Positions 17,792 through 25,989 of a stretch of 64,000 nucleotides of DNA are shown here, piece after piece (positions within the stretch are counted from its first letter, which is position 1; the number at the start of each line of letters is the position of its first letter). The DNA comes from Undibacterium sp. YM2 (GTDB taxonomy: Bacteria > Pseudomonadota > Gammaproteobacteria > Burkholderiales > Burkholderiaceae_D): the NCBI RefSeq assembly GCF_009937975.1, contig NZ_AP018441.1:3844001-3908000 (forward strand). Reading direction: 5' to 3'. The position numbers and the translations under genes were made by a program. The notes beneath the pieces are model-generated. The model was not told the DNA's origin, searched no databases, and saw nothing but the letters and a program-made list of their open reading frames with translations.

Positions 17792-19852
17792 TCAATTCAG
17801 GCTGGGCACCACTTGCTCCTGATGTTGCGCGACAAATTGCCTGATCATGGTCGCCAGGTCTTCATCATAGAAATGCGAGAAGTGATCACCGTTTTCATCA
17901 AAGGACAACACGCCCTGCTTCAGGCCTGCGACCAGGAAACGGCCCACATCGGCATGCGTGACAAGATCCTTGCCGCCGACATGCACGAGCACAGGGTGTG
18001 GAATATCGGCAGTCCAGGCATCGTCTCTTTCATTGAACAGGCCATTCATCATATTGGCATAGCGGGATAATGATTCCGGTGTACGGAAAGGGACGCTGGT
18101 CATGTACAGCAAGAAAGGGTCGGTACTGGTCAGGATGGTAGAAATCATCTTGCGGTCTTCACCATCATCTGAGGTTGCATGGGCACCATAAATGAGGTCG
18201 CAGTACTTTTGGGCGAAACGATAATTGGCAGCAATCTTGGGGAAAAGCGTGCGTATATTTTTTTCAAAATCGGTGATCTTGATTTCATTCGAGGCTGGCA
18301 ACGAAACACCGCCATTCAGCAATACTGCCGACGAAATACGCTCAGGGAAAGCCGCCATGCTGCGCAGGCATACCTGGGCACCACTGCTCCAGCCAGCAAT
18401 AGCTGCCTTGGCGATCCCAAAGTGATCAAGTATAGTCACCATGTCTTTGGCATGAGTCAGCGAATGACATTTTTCCAGATCAAATTCGTGCGTGATCGCC
18501 GGTACCCAGCGGCTTTCCCAGGTGATGACGTGAAACTGATCAGACAGGCGCTGGGCCAGCGGGAACATGAAGTCAGATGGCATGCCATAGGCATTTGCCA
18601 GCACCAGCGCCGGTTTGCTCTTGTCACCCAGCGTCAACACACATAATTCAGTACCATCTTCAGCCGTGACCTGGCTGCGGTTGAAAGTCGTACCATTCTT
18701 TTGTTCGTCCAACTCCTTGATAAAGGCCGTCAGGTAAGTACCATAATCAGCCCAGCTCAGGCCCACATGTTTGGGCAGGCTGCGCGCAAAATTCTTGATA
18801 GTGCGGTAGTAGCCGCCATAAAACACGGTGCGTTTATCGAATAATTCTTCTATCGCCGTCGCGGGGGTGTCGCGCTCAGGGACGAAATTGATGCTTTTCA
18901 TGCCGAGTGCAGTATCAATTTTTTCCAGCATGGTCTTGACATTGAGGTCGCTGGAATTGGTCAGGTGATACACCTTTTGGTCACCAAAACCGATATTGCT
19001 CAGATAGATCATGTCGAACACGCATTGATCCACCGGCACCAGATTTCCCGCAGCAGCGAGGTCACCGATGAGGCGTAAAGGTGTCTGCAATTTGCTCAGA
19101 GTCTCGCGCAAACGGTACATTTCCTGCGTCAGGCCGTAGATACCAAAGCGCGTGCCACCGCTGCGGCGTGATGCCAGCGGCCCCATGATGATGGCAGGAC
19201 GCAGGATGCGGTAATCCAGTCCGTTGGCATCGCAGTATCTGGCGACTTCATGCTCGCCTTCATTTTTGCTGCTCTCGTAAAAATTGTTGTAGGCAATATC
19301 AACGGGGTGCAGGCTCTCCGGTATTTCACCAGCCACACGACCAGAGGTATAGGCCGTAGAGATATGCAGATAGTGCTGGCAATGCACACGCCGCGCCAGG
19401 TCCATCACATTCTGGGTGCCATTGATATTGTGATGGTAAATTTCTTCCTTGTGGCGGTCTTCAAACTTCAGGCTGGCAGCGCAGTGCCAGAATTCGCTGA
19501 TGCCTGCAACCATGAGTTTTTCCAGATCATTCTTGCTGATCGCGCACATGGTCTCGGTCATGTCACCGAGTATGTATTCCAGCTTGCTGTCGATATCTGC
19601 TTTGGGGATGGGCTGGTTGTAGGCAGAGGCGCAGACTGCCAGCGCATCATACACGCGCTGACGCGCATGCTCTTGCGATTCGCCCCTGACCAGTACATAA
19701 ATCTTGCCACTCTGGCGCAAACGCCAGAACAGGAAATTACTGCCGAGAAAACCGGTAGCACCGGTGAGAATAATATTTTTTGTCGTATTGCGGTGACGGT
19801 TGGTCAGTTCCAGCAAGTCGCCATAGCGATAGTCAGTCAATTGGTGTTCCAT
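17792..19852 (-). CDS. thioester reductase fused to an alpha/beta hydrolase
   Basis: The 686-residue protein has two domains. Residues 1 to about 380 form an extended SDR of the thioester-reductase/fatty acyl reductase type: Rossmann motif TGATGFLG (30-37), catalytic Tyr192 and Lys196 in YESSK, and the ISTAYTSG segment. Residues about 395-686 form an alpha/beta hydrolase with nucleophile Ser489 (GWSSG), an acid in GGKD and a His in NGDHFSHF. The reductase would release a carrier-bound acyl chain as aldehyde or alcohol; the hydrolase may hydrolyse or transfer the product. The ATG at 19852 follows an AGGAAA site. This fusion is unusual and sits between the carrier and adenylation genes. Confidence 0.88.
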   Translation of the reverse strand: MEHQLTDYRYGDLLELTNRHRNTTKNIILTGATGFLGSNFLFWRLRQSGKIYVLVRGESQEHARQRVYDALAVCASAYNQPIPKADIDSKLEYILGDMTETMCAISKNDLEKLMVAGISEFWHCAASLKFEDRHKEEIYHHNINGTQNVMDLARRVHCQHYLHISTAYTSGRVAGEIPESLHPVDIAYNNFYESSKNEGEHEVARYCDANGLDYRILRPAIIMGPLASRRSGGTRFGIYGLTQEMYRLRETLSKLQTPLRLIGDLAAAGNLVPVDQCVFDMIYLSNIGFGDQKVYHLTNSSDLNVKTMLEKIDTALGMKSINFVPERDTPATAIEELFDKRTVFYGGYYRTIKNFARSLPKHVGLSWADYGTYLTAFIKELDEQKNGTTFNRSQVTAEDGTELCVLTLGDKSKPALVLANAYGMPSDFMFPLAQRLSDQFHVITWESRWVPAITHEFDLEKCHSLTHAKDMVTILDHFGIAKAAIAGWSSGAQVCLRSMAAFPERISSAVLLNGGVSLPASNEIKITDFEKNIRTLFPKIAANYRFAQKYCDLIYGAHATSDDGEDRKMISTILTSTDPFLLYMTSVPFRTPESLSRYANMMNGLFNERDDAWTADIPHPVLVHVGGKDLVTHADVGRFLVAGLKQGVLSFDENGDHFSHFYDEDLATMIRQFVAQHQEQVVPSLN

Positions 19853-19911
19853 GGTTTTTCCTAGTCTAAGTTTTCTGTATTTTTTCTGTATGCGTGGCGG
19901 AATGGAATGCA

Positions 19912-20157
19912 CTATTCCATATAATTCAGTTGCACCCTGTCCAGAGTCCTGACCTTGTCGAGGACGGTGTCATCGACGACAACTTCCCTGCCACTGATTT
20001 CTTCTATGAGGAGTACGTATTCCACAAAACTCAGGGAATCGACGACATCGTTTTCTATCAGGTCAAGGTCAAAGGGGATATCGGACAGATATTTTTTCTT
20101 TGACAGCAACCACTGTTTAACTTCATTGATCTTGTCAAGACTGATAAGCTGGCTCAA
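19912..20157 (-). CDS. acyl/peptidyl carrier protein
   Basis: The 81-residue protein has the small acidic helical make-up of a carrier protein. The phosphopantetheine serine is Ser41 in VVDSLSFVEYV, which matches the D-S-L consensus. Its start overlaps the end of the diiron oxygenase gene by 23 bases, so the two are tightly coupled. As the only free carrier in the operon it should hold the substrate activated by the adenylation enzyme while the oxygenase or reductase acts on it. It is clearly not the fatty-acid AcpP, which is more strongly conserved. Confidence 0.88.
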   Translation of the reverse strand: MSQLISLDKINEVKQWLLSKKKYLSDIPFDLDLIENDVVDSLSFVEYVLLIEEISGREVVVDDTVLDKVRTLDRVQLNYME

Positions 20158-21040
20158 GACTGGTCTCCTGTTTTAATAAATGGGTGTCGCCCAGCAGGGC
20201 CAATACTTTTTTCAGCAGTTCACGTGCGTGAAAATCTTGTCGCGCCGGGTCAGCCAGCAGTGCACTGCGGATTGCCATGCCGCTGGCAAAGCCGGCATCG
20301 CGGTACATCGCAGGGTTGTAGAGCGATTCGATGGTGACCTGCACATATTTGCGCAAGTGTTGCGAGACTTTCTCCAGTACTTCTGGCGCATAATCATTGC
20401 TGATGCCATCTGCCAGCCTGGCCAGCAGGGCACGGCCAAAGGTGATGTGGCGCGACTCATCGTTGCGGTGCGCCTCATTGATCTCGCGTATAAAGGGATG
20501 CACGCGCTCATCAAGTGCAATCTTCAGGTTGTAGTAATGGCCGACTTCTTCAAAAATGAAAATCTGTGCAAAGCGGACGAGGATAGTCAGCCTTGGGTCA
20601 AGCTTGAGTTCAGTCAGTTGTATTTTCTTGTTGCCATAAATCTTGCCCGCGTAGTTTTCGCAGAATTTGGCGAAGTACCACATGTGCTGGTTTTCTTCGT
20701 CGATGAAGTGATGCAGGTAATCATTGGCTTCTTTCAGCATGGGGGTATGCAAGAGTTCAGCAACACCTGCGATCAGTTCCTGCTCGCCAGTCACATTCAG
20801 ACTGAACAGGTTGATGCATTCCCATTTGCTGAGCAGTTTGCGTTGCGCCTCACTGGCCTGCTCGTAGTAAGCGGTGCCATGGATAGTCAGCAGTTCGGGG
20901 CTTACCCACCAGTCCTGCTCACTGATATCATCCACCCAGTCAAAGCGGGTGAAGCTGAAGACATGCCTGTCACGTGACAATTGCACCAGCCTGGCAAGGC
21001 GGTCTGTGTACATACTTTGGGCACTTTGGTTCATGCTCAT
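20135..21040 (-). CDS. AurF-like non-haem diiron oxygenase
   Basis: The 301-residue protein has the ligand pattern of AurF/CmlI-type N-oxygenases: a Glu in GEQE (86 or 88), E116-x-x-H119 (ENQH), a Glu in FEEVGH (164/165), then H191 and E195-x-x-H198 (ESRH). That accounts for all seven iron ligands of the AurF family. Such enzymes oxidise amines to hydroxylamine, nitroso or nitro groups, sometimes on carrier-bound substrates. It is first in the operon and preceded by a GGAGG site. With a carrier, adenylation enzyme and thioester reductase alongside, N-oxygenation of an activated amino acid is the best inference; C-hydroxylation cannot be ruled out. Confidence 0.85.
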   Translation of the reverse strand: MSMNQSAQSMYTDRLARLVQLSRDRHVFSFTRFDWVDDISEQDWWVSPELLTIHGTAYYEQASEAQRKLLSKWECINLFSLNVTGEQELIAGVAELLHTPMLKEANDYLHHFIDEENQHMWYFAKFCENYAGKIYGNKKIQLTELKLDPRLTILVRFAQIFIFEEVGHYYNLKIALDERVHPFIREINEAHRNDESRHITFGRALLARLADGISNDYAPEVLEKVSQHLRKYVQVTIESLYNPAMYRDAGFASGMAIRSALLADPARQDFHARELLKKVLALLGDTHLLKQETSLEPAYQS

Positions 21041-21569
21041 CTTTCTTTGCCTCCATTGATACTGATCAATACGTTAAAATTTAGTCTAGCCATTTTTAGA
21101 TGCCTCTTTAGCTACATTAATAAAAGTCCAACATCAGCGTCCATGGAATTTGATAGAATTTTTCATCTAAGTTTCTGGCACAAAATTTGATTTATAGAAA
21201 CTTTGTCTGCATGCAAAAACCAGCAGAAAATCCGTTTTCTCAGAGGAGGGAGCAGCAGACCAGTTACTCCTTCCTGCAACATTTTTGAGCTCAAGGCGCT
21301 CGCTTGCCAGCAAGCAGACCAGTCAGCAATTCGTGGCAAAAAAAGCACATCCGGTCTTTTTTTTCAAAAGTGTCTGCAAAAAATGGATATAAGAAAATTT
21401 TCTTTATATTAATGTTTTTAAAGCATCGCTCTTGCATAGTGGGCTAGAATCAGTCATCACTATTTCTGGTATGGAAAATGCTGAACTTATCGATTTTTGA
21501 GACGCAAATACTTGTGCTGCATCCGTATGCAAGTCATACGCTAAATGTCATTCGGCAAGTTTGCGCCTC
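21041..21569. promoter_or_regulatory. AT-rich gap holding the promoters of the diiron operon and the ECF sigma gene
   Basis: This 529-base gap separates two divergent units. It is AT-rich near both ends, as promoters usually are. It contains a repeated CAGACCAGT word (about 21257 and 21318) and a small GCTTG-CCAG-CAAGC hairpin near 21301. I found no coding sequence, riboswitch or confident operator here. Confidence 0.4.
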
Positions 21570-22835
21570 ATGAATCCAATCAGCGACCACATACGCCAGA
21601 CCCTGGACCGTATTTACCAGCAGGAGTCGCGCAGGGTCTTTGCGACCCTGGTTCATCTGCTCGGCGACTTTGACCTGGCAGAAGAAGCCTTGCATGAAGC
21701 CTTCAAGGCAGCGCTGGAGCAATGGCCGGACAAAGGCTTGCCTGAATACCCACACACCTGGCTGGTCTCTGCAGGACGCTATAAGGCCATAGACAGCATA
21801 CGCAGGCAAAGACGCTTTGACCCGCTGGATGAGCATGTAGAGGCCGTAGAAGCGTTGGTGGATGAAACAGCCCAGCCAGGCGAAACTGCATTTGAATCAT
21901 CAGTCATGGAAGACGACAGGCTGCGCCTGATTTTCACCTGCTGCCACCCGGCACTGGCAGCCGATGCCCAGGTCGCTCTGACCTTGCGCGAGGTCTGCGG
22001 CCTGACGACGGAAGAAATCGCCCATGCCTTTTTGACCCCGGCACCCACGCTGGCGCAACGCATAGTGCGTGCAAAGGCAAAAATACGTGATGCCAGGATT
22101 CCCTACCAGGTACCCGAGAAAGAGGAATTGGCTGCCCGCCTGCACAGTGTGCTGAGAGTTATTTACCTGGTCTTTAATGAAGGCTATTCGAGCTCTGCCG
22201 GTGATACCGTCCTGCGCCTGGATCTGGCAGCAGAAGCCATACGGCTGACACGCCTGCTACAAGAACTGTTGCCCGAGCCAGAAGTCAACGGCTTGCTGGC
22301 CCTGATGCTATTGCATGAATCACGCCGCCCTGCCCGCACTGACAGCCAGGGTGAATTGATTGCACTGGAACAGCAGGACCGGCAATTATGGGATCAAGAA
22401 TTGATCGACGAAGGTTGCACGCTGGTAGAGCAGGCTTTGCGCTCTGGACGCTTTGGCGCCTACACCCTGCAGGCGGCGATATCCGCCGTCCATGCAGAGG
22501 CGGCGACTTATGCAGAAACTGACTGGCCACAGATCGTTGGCCTGTATGATGCCCTGCTGCGGGTTGAAGCCAGCCCCATCATAGAACTGAACCGTGCTAT
22601 CGCGATTGCCATGTGCACGGGCGGGTTAAAACATGGCTTGTCGTTGGTGGAAGCCTTGCTGGAAAAACAGGAAATGCAAAACTACCATCTGGCCCACGCA
22701 GCCAGAGCTGACCTGTGTCGCCGCAATGGTGACATGACGCAAGCCTGCCTGTCCTATGAACTGGCGCTGAAACTCTGCAAACAAGAGCCGGAGAAACGCT
22801 TTATTGAACGCCGTTTGCTGGCATTAAAAAATTAA
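21570..22835 (+). CDS. ECF42-type RNA polymerase sigma factor with C-terminal TPR-like domain
   Basis: The 421-residue protein has sigma region 2 (residues 10-75, LLGDFDLAEEALHEAF), region 4 (about 110-165, TLREVCGLTTEEIAHAF) and a long C-terminal helical extension of some 230 residues including 'RVIYLVFNEGYSSS' and 'LMLLHESRRPARTD'. This is the layout of ECF42 (SigJ-like, DUF6596) factors, which are typically encoded beside DGPF/YCII proteins. One such protein and three VOC proteins lie 1.3-3 kb downstream. No anti-sigma gene is present, as usual for the group; the C-terminal extension is thought to serve for control. The ATG at 21570 is used; an in-frame TTG lies nine bases before it. Confidence 0.92.
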   Translation: MNPISDHIRQTLDRIYQQESRRVFATLVHLLGDFDLAEEALHEAFKAALEQWPDKGLPEYPHTWLVSAGRYKAIDSIRRQRRFDPLDEHVEAVEALVDETAQPGETAFESSVMEDDRLRLIFTCCHPALAADAQVALTLREVCGLTTEEIAHAFLTPAPTLAQRIVRAKAKIRDARIPYQVPEKEELAARLHSVLRVIYLVFNEGYSSSAGDTVLRLDLAAEAIRLTRLLQELLPEPEVNGLLALMLLHESRRPARTDSQGELIALEQQDRQLWDQELIDEGCTLVEQALRSGRFGAYTLQAAISAVHAEAATYAETDWPQIVGLYDALLRVEASPIIELNRAIAIAMCTGGLKHGLSLVEALLEKQEMQNYHLAHAARADLCRRNGDMTQACLSYELALKLCKQEPEKRFIERRLLALKN

Positions 22836-22901
22836 AATCCCTGTGACACCCGTCAGCCTTACCCAAAAATTACAAGAAGTCCACTCACCATCAGGAGATA
22901 T

Positions 22902-23966
22902 ATGGCAAAACTGCACCACGTTCTTCCCGCTCTGTTATTGAGCCTGTTAACTGCACTATGCCAGGCCGAAGCAACACCGATTTCACCCGGCCCTGCCTGC
23001 AAGTCTGCAACCCAGGCCATCAATGAAGAAGGATTTGTCGAGCTGGGTGGCATACCGCAGTGGGTGACCATCAAGGGCAGCCGTTGCAGTAACCCGGTTA
23101 TCCTGGTCGTGCATGGCGGGCCTGGCAATACCATGAGCCCGTATGGCACGGCTATCTACGGCGCATGGGAAAAAGATTACACCGTCGTGCAATGGGATCA
23201 GCGCGGCGCGGGCAAGACATTTGGCAAGAACAAACCCGGTGAAGAAACGCCTTTGACAATTGCGCAAATGGCCGATGATGGTGTCGCCCTGGCGGCTTAT
23301 CTGACCCAGCACCTGGGCAAGAAGAAAATCATACTGACGGGCAGCTCATGGGGTTCCATACTCGGTGTGCAGATGAGTCTGTCGAAACCTGAATTATTTT
23401 ATGCCTACGTTGGTACTTCTCAGGTTGTCAGCTACAGGGCAAACCAGGCTAGTAGTTATAAGCAGGTGTTACATCTGGCACAGGCTGCCGGTGATCAGGA
23501 GACCGTCACAAAAGTAAGCGCACTGGGCCCACCGCCTTGGACCAATCCACGTAACTTCGGCATTTTGCGCAAGGCTATCCGCAAATATGAAGCGCTGCGC
23601 ACAGACCCTGCTCCAAAAACATGGTGGGCATCTGATCCGGCCTATGCCACCCCGACAGCGCTGGCAGATTACGAAGCTGGCGAAGATTACTCTTTCCTGA
23701 AATTTGTCGGCTACAAGGGTGATGGCATGTTCAGTACCGTGGATTTTCCTGCCACGGCAAGCAAATTCGCCATCCCTGTCTTTTTTGTCCAGGGCGCAGA
23801 AGATTTATTGACCATGCCTGAGATCACCAAACAGTATGTGGATAGCATTAGCGCACCGCAAAAAGAATATATCGTCGTGCCACGCGCCGGGCATGATCCA
23901 AATTTGCCATTTATTGAGGCACAATTAAAACTGCTCAATGAACGTGTGCGAGCCTTGAGCAATTAA
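22902..23966 (+). CDS. exported alpha/beta hydrolase, proline iminopeptidase-like
   Basis: The 354-residue protein has a signal peptide (residues 1-22, ending CQA), the oxyanion motif VHGGPGN, the DQRGAGKTFG segment typical of S33 peptidases, and the nucleophile in GSSWGS. The late Asp (GAEDLLTMPE) and His (RAGHDPNLPF) complete the triad. S33 members cut N-terminal proline or hydrolyse small esters and amides. It lies 66 bases after the sigma factor on the same strand and may share its transcript. It could also be a general esterase. Confidence 0.88.
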   Translation: MAKLHHVLPALLLSLLTALCQAEATPISPGPACKSATQAINEEGFVELGGIPQWVTIKGSRCSNPVILVVHGGPGNTMSPYGTAIYGAWEKDYTVVQWDQRGAGKTFGKNKPGEETPLTIAQMADDGVALAAYLTQHLGKKKIILTGSSWGSILGVQMSLSKPELFYAYVGTSQVVSYRANQASSYKQVLHLAQAAGDQETVTKVSALGPPPWTNPRNFGILRKAIRKYEALRTDPAPKTWWASDPAYATPTALADYEAGEDYSFLKFVGYKGDGMFSTVDFPATASKFAIPVFFVQGAEDLLTMPEITKQYVDSISAPQKEYIVVPRAGHDPNLPFIEAQLKLLNERVRALSN

Positions 23967-24024
23967 TGCTCACGGGCAATTTTCAGATATCTAAAAAAAA
24001 AAATTAAATATTTTTTTGAAGTAG

Positions 24025-24051
24025 TGTCGATTTACTGTCAGGCCATTCGAC
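24025..24051 (+). promoter_or_regulatory. ECF42-like promoter for the VOC-DGPF operon
   Basis: TGTCGA at 24025-24030 and CGAC at 24048-24051 are 17 bases apart, about 60 bases before the VOC start codon. From memory, ECF42 promoters combine a TGTCGA -35 with a CGA/TC type -10. The cognate sigma gene is 1.2 kb upstream. No equivalent is seen before the sigma gene itself. Confidence 0.72.
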
Positions 24052-24109
24052 TATCAGATGTGGAAATACTTTCACACGATGATACAACACTTTTATAAAG
24101 GAATTGACC

Positions 24110-24532
24110 ATGCCACATCCTATCGCTTACCTGTCTTTCAATGGCAACTGCAAGGAAGCCATGTACTTTTATGAACAAGTCCTGGGCGGTAAAATCACCG
24201 TCATGATGAGTGGTGCCGATTCGCCCATGGCTGCGATGATCCCGCCAGAATCTGCCCACCGCATTTTGCATGCACGCCTGGAATTACCCGATGGCGGCCT
24301 GCTCTATGCTGGTGACTGCCCACAACAAATGCCCTATGAAGGTATCAAGGGCGTCTCTTTTACGCTGAATTACGATACTACAGAGGAAGCCGCCAAAATC
24401 TTTAACGCGCTGGCAGAAGGTGGGCAGATCACGATGCCGGTACAGCCTGCATTCTGGGCAAAATCCTGGGGCATGCTGGTCGACAAATACGGCACGCCAT
24501 GGATCATCAATGGCGAGCAGCTGCCACTGTAA
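24110..24532 (+). CDS. VOC family protein, PhnB-like
   Basis: The 140-residue protein belongs to the PhnB-like branch of the VOC (glyoxalase/bleomycin resistance) superfamily: PIAYLSFNGNCKEAM.FYEQVLGG at the start, GVSFTLNYDTTEEAAKIFNAL in the middle and FWAKSWGMLVDKYGTPWIIN at the end. These proteins are two paired beta-alpha-beta-beta-beta modules that often lack identified chemistry. The ATG at 24110 follows an AAAGGA site. It is first in a four-gene row behind an ECF42-like promoter, so it should be part of that stress regulon. Confidence 0.88.
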   Translation: MPHPIAYLSFNGNCKEAMYFYEQVLGGKITVMMSGADSPMAAMIPPESAHRILHARLELPDGGLLYAGDCPQQMPYEGIKGVSFTLNYDTTEEAAKIFNALAEGGQITMPVQPAFWAKSWGMLVDKYGTPWIINGEQLPL

Positions 24533-24568
24533 TCAGATCACCGTTAATCCATCCTTGCCGGAGTCCCT

Positions 24569-24925
24569 ATGAAATACCTATGCCTGGTTTATCTCGATAA
24601 TGAACACTGGAATGCCTGCCCTGACGAAAAATGCGGCACGTATGCTCAGGGCCTTATTGATAGCGGTCATATGCTGGCGGCAGAACCCCTGCACCCTGTC
24701 CATACTGCCACCACGGTCAGGGTAAGGAATGGGCAATTGTCGGTCACAGACGGCCCATTCGCAGAGACCAAGGAAATGCTGGCCGGTTTTTATCTCATTG
24801 ATGCACGAGACCTGAATGAAGCCATACACCTGGCTTCGAAAATCCCGCCAGCCCAGCATGGCAGCATAGAAGTGCGCCCCGTGCGAGCCCTGAACCTGCC
24901 TGCTGAGACAGTGAGTGCAAATTAA
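24569..24925 (+). CDS. YCII-related (DGPF domain) protein
   Basis: The 118-residue protein has the ferredoxin-like YCII/YciI fold and the diagnostic DGPF motif (residues 61-64, VTDGPFAETKEMLAGFY). A GGAG ribosome site precedes its ATG. DGPF proteins are the classic partners of ECF42 sigma factors, and the sigma gene is 1.7 kb upstream. The biochemical role of the family is unknown; YciI relatives have a His/Asp pair proposed to support hydrolase-type chemistry. It lies between VOC genes, 36 and 11 bases from its neighbours. Confidence 0.92.
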   Translation: MKYLCLVYLDNEHWNACPDEKCGTYAQGLIDSGHMLAAEPLHPVHTATTVRVRNGQLSVTDGPFAETKEMLAGFYLIDARDLNEAIHLASKIPPAQHGSIEVRPVRALNLPAETVSAN

Positions 24926-24936
24926 AGGAGTACGAC

Positions 24937-25341
24937 ATGCATAAGCAATTTTTTGTCAATCTGCCAGTCAAAGACCTGGCACGTTCCAAACAATTCTGGA
25001 GCAGCCTTGGTTACAGCTTCGATCCCAAATTCGCCAGCGACAATGCTGCCTGCATTATTTTTGGTGAAAACATCCTGGTCATGCTGTTGACAGAAGAACT
25101 CTTTGCCAGCTTCGCCCACAAACCAGTCTGCGATGCCCATGAGCGTGTCGAAGTCTTGCATGCCATGTCCTGCGATGGCCGCGAACATGTCGATAGCCTG
25201 ATTGCCAAAGCCAAAGCTGCCGGAGCCACCGTGCCTGATGAGCCTGAAGACCATGGCTTCATGTATGCGCAGGGCTTCTATGACCTTGATGGCCATGGCT
25301 GGAATTGCTGTGCATGGGCGACGGAAGGTGAATGCAAATAA
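24937..25341 (+). CDS. VOC family protein, first tandem copy
   Basis: This 134-residue glyoxalase-fold protein (start MHKQFFVNLPVKDLARSKQF) is about 70 % identical to the gene that follows. It resembles the lactoylglutathione-lyase-like or extradiol-type VOC proteins with a HGFMY...DLDGHGW C-terminal motif. The two copies differ most in the residues after DGHGW (here NCCAWA), which line the active site in the family, so their substrates may differ. It is third in the ECF42-linked row, 11 bases after the DGPF gene. Confidence 0.88.
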   Translation: MHKQFFVNLPVKDLARSKQFWSSLGYSFDPKFASDNAACIIFGENILVMLLTEELFASFAHKPVCDAHERVEVLHAMSCDGREHVDSLIAKAKAAGATVPDEPEDHGFMYAQGFYDLDGHGWNCCAWATEGECK

Positions 25342-25397
25342 AACGGTATGGCCCGCCTGGCCTGCCTATACCGAACAACAAATGAAAGGAAGACAAA

Positions 25398-25802
25398 ATG
25401 CATAAGCAAATCTTTGTAAACCTGTCTGTCAAAGACCTGCCCCGCTCCAAGGCATTCTGGAGCAGTCTGGGCTACAGTTTTGAACCCAAGTTCACGAATG
25501 ACCAGGCTGCCTGCATGATCATGGGCGAGAACCTGTTTGTCATGCTGCTGGTGGAAGAATTCTTTGCAGGCTTCACCAACAAACCCATCAGCGATGCGCA
25601 TGAGCGTACTGAAGTTTTGAACTGCCTGTCCTGCGACAGCCGCGAACATGTCGATAGCCTGGTCGCCAAGGCCAGGGCTGCGGGTGCCACGGTGCCTAAA
25701 GAGCCTATAGATCATGGATTCATGTACGGACATGGTTTCCATGATGTCGATGGCCATGGCTGGGAGCTAGCGTACATGGTAGCTGAAGGTGAGTGCAAAT
25801 AA
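25398..25802 (+). CDS. VOC family protein, second tandem copy
   Basis: The 134-residue protein is a tandem duplicate of the previous VOC protein (about 70 % identical, same length, no gaps). It has the usual DGHGWE ending, where the Glu is a common metal ligand of VOC enzymes; the first copy has Asn there. This copy is therefore the more likely to be a conventional metal-dependent enzyme. It ends the ECF42-linked operon and is followed by a strong terminator 28 bases after the stop. Confidence 0.88.
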   Translation: MHKQIFVNLSVKDLPRSKAFWSSLGYSFEPKFTNDQAACMIMGENLFVMLLVEEFFAGFTNKPISDAHERTEVLNCLSCDSREHVDSLVAKARAAGATVPKEPIDHGFMYGHGFHDVDGHGWELAYMVAEGECK

Positions 25803-25829
25803 ATCTGCGCAAGCTGAATCTGTCTCGCC

Positions 25830-25858
25830 AAACCGCCTGTGCTTCAGGCGGTTTTTTT
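25830..25858 (+). terminator. intrinsic terminator of the ECF42-linked operon
   Basis: A 10-bp stem (AAACCGCCTG with CAGGCGGTTT) closes a TGCTT loop and is followed by T residues. Confidence 0.93.
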
Positions 25859-25989
25859 ATGGACATTGCTATCGTTTTCATACCATTCGTCACGGCAGAC
25901 TCAAGCTTGGTCACACAGTCCCTTACCTACTCCTGCTGACCCGGCATACTGATTCCATGTAAAACTCTTCATGTCGCAGGAAATAAGAA

